NCBI GenBank assembly: GCA_026182355.1
Contig: JAPFBL010000309.1
Location: 1-64,000 of the forward strand
Reading direction: 5' to 3'
From: Hermatobates lingyangjiaoensis
Taxonomy: Eukaryota; Arthropoda; Insecta; Hemiptera; Hermatobatidae
DNA length: 64,000 nt
Every line of letters begins with the position of its first letter. The first letter of the stretch is position 1. Below the pieces are notes generated by a model. The model saw only the letters and a program-made list of their open reading frames with translations. It searched no databases and was not told where the DNA came from. The translations under genes were made by a program, and so were the position numbers. Positions 46,285-56,980 of this stretch are shown in pieces.

Positions 46285-47328
46285 CCTACGTTGTATTGCC
46301 GCTATGTAGACGACTGCTTGGTTGTCATTAATTCTACAGAAGAGCTGCTGGCACTAAAAATTGCATTCCAAAAATTGTCTGGACTGAACTTCACTCATGA
46401 GGAAGGTGAAGAAGGTCAAATCAACTTCCTGGACGTGCACATCGATGGCCGTAAATCAAGTTATATCACATCTGTATATCAAAAGCCAACGGACCAAGGA
46501 ATATATATTAACGAAAAAAGTGAGTGCCCCGAACGCTACAAATTAGGAACAATTCATGCTCTAGTACATAGGACATACAAGACCTCTTCATCATGGCAGT
46601 TGTTTCATGAAAGAATCTCTCAATTAAGGCAAACATTTATCAATAACGGCTATAACAACACCTCTTTTGATAAAGTAGTTAACGCCTACCTCAAAACCCG
46701 GTCCAACAATGCTAATCAAACAAACGACCGAAGTAGCACAGTCCATAAGGTGTACTATAAGAATCAATACACAGAGGCGTATAAAGAAGACGAGAGAGTG
46801 TTGAAACAAATTATCCGCAGGAATGTTAAATGTAATAACGAAAATGAACGTCTTCAAGTCCATATTTACTATAAAAGTAGAACCACCGCTAACTTGATAA
46901 TGAAAAACAGCCCAGATGCAGTCATCCCGGAGATACAAAAGGCCAATGTCATATACGAATATAACTGCAATATCGGAGATTGTGAGCTCCTAGACAATTC
47001 AAAATATATCGGTATGACATCGACCACACTCTCACGACGACTGACAATGCACTTGCAAGCAGGAGCCATCGCTAGACACACCTCCGAGGAACATGGAAGA
47101 AAACTCACCCGCCAGGACCTTGTTCAAAACACCATCATTTTAAAGAAAATTAATGATCCAGCCAGACTGCAAATATATGAAGCCATGAAAATCATGAAGC
47201 ACAACCCATTAATTAATCGTCAACACACGGGGGTTTCACGCACACTGCAGCTACTAGGTGACCAACCACCAGCTACTCGCCAAGCCGACACTCAGTCACC
47301 GCCCAGTATTCAGACCAGCAACACCTAA
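46285..47328 (+). CDS. PLE protein, 5'-truncated: RT motif C to GIY-YIG
   Basis: A frame of about 347 codons runs without a stop after a TAA at 46282-46284; no ATG opens it, so the true start has been lost. Residues near the start read LYCRYVDDCLVV, RT motif C with the two catalytic Asp residues. Next come LSGLNFTHEEGE, INFLDVHIDG and YITSVYQKPTDQG, all PLE RT/thumb landmarks. After a linker with SSWQLFHERISQLR, the C-terminal half has IYYKSRTTANLIMKN and the GIY-YIG nuclease (VIYEYNC as GIY, KYIGMTSTTLSRRL as YIG, then HTSEEHGRKLTRQDL). The tail is Gln/Pro-rich (DQPPATRQADTQSPP). Absence of stops suggests recent insertion. It could not be translated as a full enzyme because motifs 1 to B are missing. 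Confidence 0.88.
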   Translation, partial: PTLYCRYVDDCLVVINSTEELLALKIAFQKLSGLNFTHEEGEEGQINFLDVHIDGRKSSYITSVYQKPTDQGIYINEKSECPERYKLGTIHALVHRTYKTSSSWQLFHERISQLRQTFINNGYNNTSFDKVVNAYLKTRSNNANQTNDRSSTVHKVYYKNQYTEAYKEDERVLKQIIRRNVKCNNENERLQVHIYYKSRTTANLIMKNSPDAVIPEIQKANVIYEYNCNIGDCELLDNSKYIGMTSTTLSRRLTMHLQAGAIARHTSEEHGRKLTRQDLVQNTIILKKINDPARLQIYEAMKIMKHNPLINRQHTGVSRTLQLLGDQPPATRQADTQSPPSIQTSNT

Positions 47329-47431
47329 GATATGTATATGAGACAAAATGTCGTAGGAAGAATCACAATGAAGAAAAATAAGCTCTGACACCTCCTAGAT
47401 TATATAAAGAAGAGTAAATAAAAAATAAATA

Positions 47432-47637
47432 AATATATATATATATCAATGATCAAACCACAATAAGAAATAGGAAAACAAGACTAAGATCTTTCAACTG
47501 TAACAAGCGGTCTTCGTCAGAGTCAAAAACCCAACTGACGAAGACCGCTTGTTACGGTTGAAAGATCTTAGTCTTGTTTTCCCATTTCTTATTTTTGTTT
47601 GATCATTGATTCTTATTTCACGTCTTCATGTGAAATC

Positions 47638-47680
<43 letters not shown>
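47432..47680. repeat. Short hairpin cassette (family 2) between TA tracts
   Basis: Left arm 47447-47534 and right arm 47537-47635 are inverted copies; the right arm starts at GACGAAGACC, so the centre has lost CAAAAACCC-side sequence on one side. (TA)n tracts flank it (47432-47446, 47641-47679). It is adjacent to the palindromic PLE with only 40 bp between. Confidence 0.75.
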
Positions 47681-47684
47681 AAAA

Positions 47685-47900
47685 CAAAGTTTATCAGTAT
47701 TCGGTCTGTTCTTCAGGTTCAAATTTAACTCTCATTACCAACGTTTCGGTTTTTAATTAAAATCTTTTTCATAGGCTGAAGTATAAAATTTTGAAACAAA
47801 AAAACTAAATATTATTTTACAAAGAAAATATTGTGTGGATTTCCAGAACTGTTAAAAACTGACCGAGTCCTGATAAACTTTCTTTTTGTTTCTATTCCAC
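47685..47900 (-). repeat. PLE-end relic (family 6), minus strand
   Basis: The minus strand reads CCTATGAAAAAGATTTTAAT, TAAAAACCGAAACGTTGGTA, ATGAGAG. This is close to a hammerhead with an A/T-rich stem II (GATTTTAATTAAAAACC region), GAAAC and a GTTG stem III loop, but CTATGAA stands where CTGATGA is needed. Repeated AACTGACCGAGTCCTGATAA and its inverse mark both ends. Relatives lie at 17340-17470 and 8985-9170. Confidence 0.5.
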
Positions 47901-47939
47901 GGATCGCACATTTATCAATATATATGTATATATATATAC

Positions 47940-49080
47940 CTATGTTATTTAACTATAAATAACTAATGGTAGTTATTTATTATTAACAATGTTAACAATT
48001 AACAATAAATATTAAGAATCATATTTATCTGTTTGGTTGAACCATACAACATTCCTCAATTTTGCTAGATTTCTGCTTGACTTCTACTTTTTAACATCTA
48101 TTCTTATGCCTTCAAAAAATTTGTATACTTAAAATATTTGTTTTCGAAAAAAAGAAAAAAAGGAATGTACATATTAGAAACACTCCATGTTCAGTACCAG
48201 TTATCACTCCTCAATAGCCAAACTATAGATTTTAATAAAATATAAAGTTACAGTCTGGAAAGAAACACTGTAGGATAGATTTAAATGAAACCTGAAATTC
48301 AAACAATCAATTGAACAGTATTCTAGTTCATTACTGTTATCTCAAAATGCTAAAAAAAATTTATTGTGAAGTGTAAACTATAATTTATATAAGTTATTGT
48401 TAGTTTAGTTCAAAACCAATACTGACTGATGACTGTGAGCGATATGATAGATAAGATATGATAAGGTAGATATGAGTTTCTGTTTCATTTCTGTGAGCTC
48501 TTTTTGTGAATATAGTTTATATATATATATAAAAACTTCGTCAGATTGTTTGTTTGTTTGGTCACCTATTTTTGTGGAGATAGAGACCTGACATTATTAT
48601 AATATTTACTTTTGTTGTGATTGGCTTTATTGTGGTTGTATTACATCATAACGAATCGTGTTCGGCGGACAGTATATCCCAGTGGCTTTCGTACTCGCCT
48701 GGAATTTTTTCAATATTGTTGAATAATATTTTTCATTATAGGTCAGGATATAACAAGCTATTAGATTAGAGGTGAAAAATGAATAATTTTAGAAACAAAC
48801 TAAAATACAACTGTCATATAAAATATGATTGTTCTAAAGTAATTATATAAAGCCATATTCCTTTCATTGTTATATTATATTGGGTAAATAAATTGAATAT
48901 TTCATTTTACAAGTTTTGTTTGTTTTAAAAATATTTAATTCTGTATATAACTTGAATTGATATTCTACTTATTTATGTCATAAAATAAATGCTTTTTTTT
49001 TACTTTTATTTGATTTTTATTTTTTTAAATATATTATATTATATATATATACAATTAAAAGAAACGGTCCAGCTGACTTT
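47940..49080. other. AT-rich spacer with a SINE head near 48660-48710
   Basis: TATATCCCAGTGGCTTTCGT (48673-48692) matches the SINE A-box head. Small (TA)n tracts lie at about 48519 and 49040. No gene is seen. Confidence 0.5.
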
Positions 49081-49090
49081 TTTAAATAAA

Positions 49091-49316
49091 ATAAATTCAA
49101 AACGAAGGAAACACACAGAAAGATACAGACATAACTCACATCGATATTTCGACCATCGTCGTCATCAGGAGGTGCCCTCCTGTCGACTCGCTGCCCTGTC
49201 TTCCTGCGGGACTCTTCGCTCTTCGCTCTTCACACCTGCTGATGACGACGATGGTCGAAATATCGATGTGAGTTATGTCTGTATCTTTCTGTGTGTTTCC
49301 TTCGTTTTGAATTTAT
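49091..49316. repeat. 226-bp palindrome (family 3 PLE ends)
   Basis: Arms 49091-49169 and 49238-49316 are inverted copies of 79 bp with a 68-bp centre rich in CTTCGCTC repeats. Each arm has the order: hammerhead-like motif, GTGAGTTATG, TCTTTCTGTGTGTTTCC, TTCGTTTTGAATTT, (TA)n. Confidence 0.8.
49230..49271 (+). ncRNA. Hammerhead-like motif with TCACA/TGTGA stem I
   Basis: TCACA (49230-49234), CTGATGA (49239-49245), C, GAC-GATG-GTC stem II (49247-49256), GAAA (49257-49260), TATC (49261-49264), TGTGA (49267-49271). Stem I pairs exactly and leaves an internal loop, as in natural type I hammerheads. Stem III would be a single A-U pair around UA, which is far shorter than usual. The minus-strand arm repeats the core at about 49141-49168. 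Confidence 0.5.
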
Positions 49317-49330
49317 ATATATATATATAA

Positions 49331-49640
49331 AGATTTCACATAAACACGTGAAACAACAATCAATGATCAAACCACAATAAGAAATGGGAAATCAAGGCTA
49401 AGATCTTTCAACCGTAACAAGCGGTCTTCGTCAGAGTCAAAAACCCAACTGTTTTTGACTCTGACTCTGTTCAGAAACCCTGGTAATGGTATCTTCGCGA
49501 TGAGTCACCGCCCTGCCTTCCTGCGGGACTCTTCGCTCTTCACACCTCCTGATGACGACGATGGTCGAAATATCGATTTGAGTTATGTCTGTGTCTTTCT
49601 GTGTGTTTCCTTTGTTTTGAATTTATTTTATATATATACT
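49331..49640. repeat. Chimeric cassette: family 2 arm joined to family 3 arm
   Basis: From the TA tract the first 120 bp are a minus-strand family-2 end (GATTTCACATAAACACGTGA to GAGTCAAAAACCCAACTG). Then TTTTTGACTCTGACTC is followed by sequence with CTGCGGGACTCTTCGCTC, CTGATGACGACGATGGTCG and the family-3 end to (TA)n at 49625-49640. The two halves face outward like the arms of other cassettes but come from different families. Confidence 0.65.
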
Positions 49641-49644
49641 TAGT

Positions 49645-50210
49645 TTCTGAGTTCCTGTTTTTTTGTTTTCAATCTATATTTCATCATTCAAGTGGCATAA
49701 ATATTTTGCAGTCTCTAAGAGAGTAGAAAAGAAAGTAAAAATTTAACTCTCTCCCAAAATATACACCTTAACTTGATAGTAGAAATGCACCTTCCCACTT
49801 AAGAAAGATGGGATTAATTTTAAGAGAAACCTGTCTAAAACTCTGGGATGTACAACGGAAAAATAAAAATTAATTATTATTTGTTAAAGGCAGATGCTGT
49901 TAATATAATTATCGACTTCAAGTACTTTTACTATAAAGATATGACTGGAATTCACCTTGAAACTGCTAAATTTATATCAAACTTTGAAAAATAATAGTTA
50001 CATAAAATACAATAAAAGTGTTCTTAATGCAACTATGATTTGATGAAAGATATAGATAAATCATAGTATATGAATCTAGATGTAGGGTGAATAAATAACT
50101 CAAGACAAGAAATGATTTCAATAAAAAATAAGATACACATTATATGGTGGATGACCCTTAGCGTAAATATTCCATTATAATATAATTAATATATTAATAA
50201 TAATATACAC
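49645..50210. other. AT-rich spacer, no gene seen
   Basis: No recognisable feature. Confidence 0.5.
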
Positions 50211-50214
50211 TTTT

Positions 50215-50400
50215 TTTTCGTTGGAAATACGATCCAAAACGGACAAATATAGTTCAATATAAACAAAGAAACATAGAGAAATCAGAAAAATACACTTACA
50301 GTCTCTAATTTTTGGTTTGAACCGTCTTCAGGAGAGATAAGAGAGGGAAACCAAGCGCACTGGATCAGAGACGGTTGGAGACCAACAGTGTTGCCGCATG
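50215..50400 (-). repeat. PLE-end cassette (family 4), single arm
   Basis: ACGATCCAAAACGGACAAAT, CACTTACAGTCTC and ACCGTCTTCAGGAGAGATAA match the left arm of the family-4 cassettes at 1912-2040 and 11380-11490. No partner arm is present; the block ends in the G+C-rich 50360-50410. Confidence 0.55.
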
Positions 50401-50404
50401 CGCG

Positions 50405-50960
50405 CCCGTTCACAGAAAATAAGGTAGACAGGAATCAATTTATAATTAATTTATAATTACATTAAATTAATGGAATATGAAAACAATAAATATATAAAAA
50501 AGAAAAAATTGAAAAAATAAGGGAAATTGATACAGAGAAATTGATACATAAACAAAAGTACTGACTAAGCTATGGTAAAATAAAATAAAACTAAGAATAC
50601 AAATAATAATAACAAATGAAATAAATTATTAAAAAAAAAAAAAAAAGTGTGAAAAGGCAAGGAACTTTTAGACATTATCGCTTTAAATTGAGGCCAGGTG
50701 CACTGCGCGCACTTAATAGCCAAATATGGGCTTCTTCGGAGGCTCGTAGTGTGAGATATGGGCTCGTAGCAAGAAAACAAATATCTGAAGCTGAAATAAC
50801 TATGTAATAATTTTACAAACGATCTATCGAACTCAGGGACCTATATCAATGTAGATATTAACACACAATCTGATAAATATAATCTAAATTTTTCATGGTG
50901 AAAATTAAATAACGATACGAAAGTAATAAGATAAAAAGAAAATAAAAACGCAAGATAGGA
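50405..50960. other. A-rich spacer, no gene seen
   Basis: A long A run lies at about 50631-50646. No gene or repeat family is recognised. Confidence 0.5.
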
Positions 50961-50984
50961 TACCTTCTTTACGAGACTACAATC

Positions 50985-51095
50985 TAAAAATGGGTGCCAA
51001 ATAATAATTGAGCCAAAATTTCAGTCCCTTAGTCAGTGATAAATGGTGAAAGCCTTATACGTGTGGGCGTTGGAAAACAAAACATCTATAATCAC
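50985..51095 (+). repeat. SINE 3' fragment
   Basis: GGGTGCCAAATAATAATTGA and, after 50 bp, GTGTGGGCGTTGGAAAACAA match the last 100 bp of the SINE at 3414-3800. The tRNA-like head is missing. Confidence 0.6.
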
Positions 51096-51099
51096 AGGT

Positions 51100-52514
51100 T
51101 CATTCAAATGGTTAGCTCTAATGGTTAGAGTTTGAATAAAACCCTAATAAAAGTTGTCAATGTAACCATTTGACAATATAGGTCGTAATGAATTATAAAA
51201 CAAAAAATATTAAATATAATGTAAATAATAAATTTTTTTAATTACTATTTTTAAATTAATCTTAAAGATAACTTTAAGTTTTATCCATAGATCAGCATCT
51301 ATTTATTTAACAATAATTGATAAATTAGCTTCAAAAGGCAGTTTCAATAATTTGGAAAGTTAAGTAATGAAAGTCGTAATCATAAAAAGAAATATTTCAT
51401 GAACTTTCATATGACATGGCATAATATTAGTTGTTCAGATAACTGTATTGCTTTCTGAACAATATAACCCTTGTTTTCAATAACACTTATAAGAATTACT
51501 GTAATTGGAGAAATAAGCCTTTTAGTAGATGATTGACGTTCCATTCATTGTCAAGTACTTGGATGAAGAGATGTTACAATTAGCATATTGGCATTCACGG
51601 CTTCCCTTGACTACCCAATATTCGTGATGACAATCCACAATAATTAAGGCATTCGTTCCTTCATATTAAACACATGCCACCTATGCGATCCGCAGCTATG
51701 TGATTACTACAAGCCCATTTGTACTCCATGTTTCTATATTGTTAACTGGAATCATTATATCTATGACACTTTTCCAGGAACATCAAAAATTCCACTCAAC
51801 TGAGTAATTCTGCTGTAGGAAAATACCAATGATTACCAATTATTCTTTTGTTAAGCTTTAATCACTATTACAGCCGTAATGATGTATAATATTTTCGGGT
51901 AAATCGCTCTTATTTGGTTATTAATCTTAGCTGAAAACATATAAATAAAAAAGTAATTTTGATTCGGTACATGACAATCAACAATCGTCTAGCTGTTTAT
52001 GTATAAAATTATTACCATAAGAAAGGATTTAAAGAGAGTGAACCGTAAAAGAAAGTGAACATTAATGATGCTGTTTTAAAGTAAGCAAAACATAATGTTG
52101 CAAAATTTTGAGATGTTGACTTCGCCAGTCACCTTCTATCTATAGACAGCATTTATAACTTAGAGGTGTGAGGAGACTGTTGCATTTGCTGCTTTATGAA
52201 TTTACTGTGGGGACTTTTTATTAGCTGAGTAAATGACTCTTTTGCAAGGTGAGAAAAAGCTTGATGTGTGTGATTATGTAGGGGAAGATTTAGTAAAATA
52301 AATAACTGTCAGAGCTGGAGAGAAGGGACTGCTAAGAACAAAATACTATTCAACTCCTGCTCTTAGCATTTGGGTCATTAGGCGCCTCGCTGACCAGTGG
52401 AAAAGAGTCATATTGAAATATCGACCCTAGCGCGCGCATCCTCAAGTACCTTGGAGGTTTACAAATGTTTCTTATCCAAGGGAATCAGACCAAAGAAATC
52501 ATATTCATTGAAAT

Positions 52515-52515
<1 letters not shown>
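51100..52515. other. AT-rich spacer; decayed PLE end near 52310-52440
   Basis: CTCCTGCTCTTAGCATTTGG and TTGAAATATCGACCCTAG near 52355-52430 resemble family-5 and family-3 ends, but the ribozyme-like core cannot be traced. The rest has no gene. Confidence 0.35.
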
Positions 52516-52516
<1 letters not shown>

Positions 52517-52581
<65 letters not shown>

Positions 52582-52598
52582 CGTGTGTGTGTGTGTGT
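52517..52598. repeat. (TA)n followed by (TG)n
   Basis: About 42 bp of TA repeats switch to about 40 bp of TG repeats with one GC interruption. Confidence 0.95.
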
Positions 52599-52699
52599 AT
52601 GAGTTGTATCAGTTCTTTAATATGTCGCGTGTCTTTGATAAACCATTAAAGTTTTCTTTTTTTATTTATTTTTATATCTATGTACAGTTATATTAGAGA

Positions 52700-54240
52700 G
52701 ATAGTTTAGAAATGTTTAATAATTTTATTTCCGTTTCATTTCAATTTTCTCTTCAAATGATAATTTAAAACTTAAGAGAACAAATTACATTTGAAATGTT
52801 TGAAAAGTAGGATAAAAGGAGGGAAAATTACAAAATTAATCTTGTTCGATAAGATTCATGGCAGATAAAGATGAGTAACTGTGGAAATTAATCTTCTAAT
52901 ACATGATATTAAATTCCTGATAAGAAACTACTCTGTAATGGATTGGGCTTGAAACTTTTCTCATAATGTACGTCAAGGCGGTGAACAAATCAAAACCTGA
53001 TTCAAGGTAAAATGATGACCCGGATGAAGCTTTTTTAAAACTTCTTCCATCCTTCCTAGCGTAATTCACTCCACGTTGACTTCTAAGAAGCCTGCTTTAT
53101 CTTACACAAGAATATATAAACTGCAACATAACTTGTAGTATCTAGATTTTTCATGTTGTTTACTATTATTATTAAAAAATATTCAATCGTTAGATAATAT
53201 AAAACTTTTATGTTACAATAAAAAATGAATCTATTTCAAATAAACATACATATTAATATAATAAAAAAATCAGGGTTTTTTTTATATGTCTTTCTAAGAA
53301 AATTACTGCTTCTAGTTTTAAGCAATAGAATTGCAGACGGCAAATCTAAACTGATTACCATTTCAAAAGAGGCATTACCATTATATTTGTTTTGATTTAA
53401 GTGTATTCGTATTAATAATTTTAAATTGTAAATTACATTACAATAAGAAAAAAACGAAAATACTATCTAAAGAAAAAATTTCATCAAATCAGCTAAGAAA
53501 CGAAGAACACGAAACGTATTCCATCTAAACAAAAAAAATATGGAAATAAATTATAATAAAATTGGTTAAAATGCGGAAGCATTCTGAATAATGAATATTT
53601 AGCCAGATTTGGATTAAAAGTAGGATGATGGAATTTATATGTAATATGATTCTTATTTTATATTTGAAAAGATACTATATATGTGTTTGTTAGTTGTGAA
53701 TATGTGAAATAATTTACTTTTATTTTATAGTCTGAACAATTTTTTCTTTCATTTATTGAACTTGTATCTTGTTCTTCTAGCAACAAAGGTTTTATATAGT
53801 TGATTATTTAAGGTGAACTGATTATTTACATTATCTACCTACTTCTATAAAATCGTGTTAATTTCTATTCCGTTTACCATTCTGTACATATATAGAATAT
53901 GCAAGGACAGAGAAACAGAGAATAAAATTTAAGAGGCCATTGCACATTTAACTGAATAATCAGAGAGAAGCAAATGAAGACTTCACTAGTTCTGTATGAA
54001 ACACAGAAATGAACTGTATGAAATGATTGTCATAGAGTAGTAACTAATTTTCTATTTCAATGTTGCAATAACAAGTTATGATTACATAAAAATAAAATGA
54101 TTCTTAATTTGATATAAAAAATACTAGATTGTTGCAATTAGTTTCGAGAGAACTAACATACATATCCGAAACGTACTTGCACAATTTACTAAAAACTAAG
54201 TACACCAATTATATATTCTGTAACCTCACGAATTAAAAGT
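52700..54240. other. AT-rich spacer, no gene seen
   Basis: No recognisable feature. Confidence 0.5.
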
Positions 54241-54255
54241 TTTTTTATGTGATAT

Positions 54256-54580
54256 TTGATAATGTTTTATTTAAGTGACGTTGGTGATGCATATATCAAT
54301 GCGATAGACAAATTGTTGGCGAAGCGTTTTAGAATTGCGTTGTCAATGGCTGCAAGGGATTCCGTTATTCGGATTCAGTTCATATTTGTGAAGGGTAGGC
54401 ATATAGACCAGTCGTATAGCAAAACCTCGCACAAAGTAGTTTCAGGCTGTGGTAGCTGGAGACCAGGGACGCTAGAGACTAAAATGTGATCACTCGTCCA
54501 AACCAGTAATCCATTTGTGAGGCGATGTTGTGCTTAGCTCTATCCCTGAAACGCCACCTCTGTGGCGTCCCATCCTAAAA
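54256..54580. other. Coding-like segment of unknown origin
   Basis: Composition is more balanced than in the flanks and both strands have open frames (77 codons on plus, and a minus-strand one with ITESLAAIDNAILKRFANNL). GAAACGCCACCTCTGTGGCG at 54547-54567 is a short inverted repeat (GCCAC...GTGGC). I do not recognise the protein; a transposon relic is possible. Confidence 0.25.
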
Positions 54581-54584
54581 GAAA

Positions 54585-56330
54585 ATGAACTCGCCAGACA
54601 CTTCCCACTCAACATACTCATCAACTAGTTTTCCCACAAGCCTATGCAACCTGTTACCATTGTCAGTTGCTCATTTAATGGAGAATGGTCTGAACAGCTT
54701 TCATGGGTACAGCAGGAAACGCTATATGAAAAACTCCTAGTCAGCTATATGAGAGTGTTGTGAAGTTAATTTTGCTGATGCAGGTTGTCTCATTGCTAAA
54801 GACATGTAGTACATAAAACCCTTTATCTTTTACAATGAGATGACTTACCAGTGCCTTACAACTACAATAGTAACTGTAGCTTGTAATGTGCCATGTGCAG
54901 TTTTTAAGGCACCCCCAGAAACTGTTACAAGAAGCTAAAGTTCCCTTCTGTCTCTTCTGATTGATTTACGACAGCTTCACTCGAAAGCAGTTTGAACTCA
55001 CTAATCGTATTATCTGAAGTTGAGGGGTGTCCTGTCTCTCAGCTAGGAACAGACATCCATCCTTCGTGAATTAATCACACCATCTCATTGTAGACAACTC
55101 ATCTGGTGTCTTTTTTCGAAATTTGGTGCAAAATACAAATTAAACATGTGTCCATGATTTAGTTATCAGTTTCAGCAAAACTCACGAATGCAAAACATCT
55201 TTTTTGGACGCTTCAATGCCATTACTAGGTTTAGAAAAAGATATTAGAATAAAAACAGATTAAATCAGCATTAAATGAATACCAGTTTTTTCTTACTACC
55301 GGTCATAGTTCATCACATATAAGGAATTGAAGTGTACACAAGACTCCTGGAACACTATGTATTATTATGGTTATTATTATTATTTTTAATAGAGACATAA
55401 TAAATATTGTTTTCTCAAGAAACTATTGTATCTCTCATTACAGTTCTAATTCTGTTCGGAAAAGAGCAACAATTTTTTAGACTCAAAAAGTGTTGTACTA
55501 TATTTCTCGAGATCTATCTTTTCTTTCAATGGACAATTCCTTCACAGTCAGTTCGAAAATGTATGGGCGATTGATCTCATTTGTTTAAGAGTCCACATAA
55601 ACTATTAGCAGGAAGGACCAATTTCATCATTTGGCCGTTGATTCTGCTGCGTTCCTTGAAAAACCTGCCAGGATTCTTAGATTATTCCAACTCTCTTTCA
55701 CACAATCCAAACATGCTTTATCTCAAACTCATTGAAAAAGTGTTTGATCTGTCTGTGCCTTTGAAAAAATGTCCAATACTTTTACATAAATATATTATCT
55801 TTTTGTCTTAAACTTTTTTATAATTTGTGTCTGTCACTCCATGCCATAGAAGGATTTGGTCCTATTGGTAGCTTTCTGACAGTTTTCTTTGCTAATAAGC
55901 CTTATTGTATATTCATTTCTATTCTTTTGTGTCCAGTTATTCAATGTAGAGTGACTGTATTTTATTTCCTAATCATATTGTAATTTACTTTACAGTTCAG
56001 GAACACATCTAAACGATAAGAACTTAATACTTTATGCCTACTTTATAGTATTTATAATCACAATATCTTTCAAAAATATGTTCTTTGTGTACATTCAGTT
56101 GTGCACATTTCTCAATAACAAACAGGTCAGCTTCAATGATATTAGTATTATGAAATAAATCACTGATTTTTTTATTTAAAGGTGGACAGTGGAAAACGGA
56201 CAAATGACCCTTCCACCAGCATTTGAGGTAAGAGTAAAATAGGTTTTGTATTTTATTTTTCTTCTGTAGAATTGAGAATCTGTTAAAATATTTCTCGAGA
56301 AAATATTGTATGTCTGATAGTTCTACATTT
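54585..56330. other. Spacer, no gene seen
   Basis: Slightly less A/T-rich than elsewhere to about 55250, with only short frames. The rest is A/T-rich with no recognisable feature. Confidence 0.45.
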
Positions 56331-56335
56331 GGCAG

Positions 56336-56640
56336 AAAGAGGGGCTCATTTATTACTTGGGACCCATTTTAGTAATGGTTGGACTATATTACCGAGTTGA
56401 TGGTACACTGGGAGTCCTAGGTATTGCGTTGTTTAAGTATATTTTAAGTATAGATCTTTAACAAGTACCTATAATAGTGCAGGGATGGGACAGTTGACTA
56501 AATGTCCCCTTTGATGAGCAAAGCGCAGAGATTTGACACCTCCTGCATAAAAACATCAAGAATCAGAGTAAATATCAAACCATGGAACTAACAGATAAGA
56601 GACAAGCACGCAAGCCACTGGGCTACCCTAGCCTCCTAGT
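56336..56640 (-). repeat. tRNA-derived SINE, minus strand, diverged
   Basis: The minus strand starts near 56630 with GGTAGCCCAGTGGCTTGCGT, the SINE head, followed by a B-box-like region and a body, and ends with CCAAGTAATAAATGAGCCCC, close to the family tail. Confidence 0.6.
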
Positions 56641-56644
56641 TTAG

Positions 56645-56780
56645 ATGGTTAATTCATTTCTTATTGTAAACTACAGGAAAGAATTGAGATTTTAATGTTT
56701 TATTATAGAGCTCAAATAGAGCACAACCATATAGTTGTTCATAATTTCGTTCTGTATATTTACTGGTACGTATTTTATAC
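56645..56780. other. AT-rich spacer
   Basis: No feature; it flanks the Helitron 3' end. Confidence 0.5.
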
Positions 56781-56980
56781 TAAACTAGCAGAAGTACCCG
56801 ACGTTGCTCGGGAATAAAGAGAAGAAATGATAGACAGAATAGTAATTTTTATTTCTAACATATATTTCTTCATAATTAGACAAAGATATACAATATCATA
56901 TTTAAGACAACTGTATGAGACATTCATATTTTCAATTATCTTGAAAGCAAATCGTACATTTCACAATCCTTTATAATACT

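Larger units (their letters stand above)
45521..47404. mobile_element. 1.9-kb palindromic Penelope-like element
   Basis: Arms 45521-46282 and 46643-47404 are inverted copies of 762 bp each and appear almost identical; their translations differ at about one residue over 192. The 360-bp spacer (46283-46642) is present only in the plus orientation. Outer ends read TATAATCTAGGAGG and CCTCCTAGATTATA. The plus copy runs from RT motif C to the end of the protein; the minus copy has only the C-terminal part. This arrangement fits a PLE insertion with a 5' inverted second copy. The element's 5' RT half is missing. Confidence 0.8.

Noticed and set aside
45817..47108. Open frames of 79-114 codons antisense to the PLE protein
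   Set aside because: They mirror the strong coding frame on the other strand in both arms and have no family similarity.
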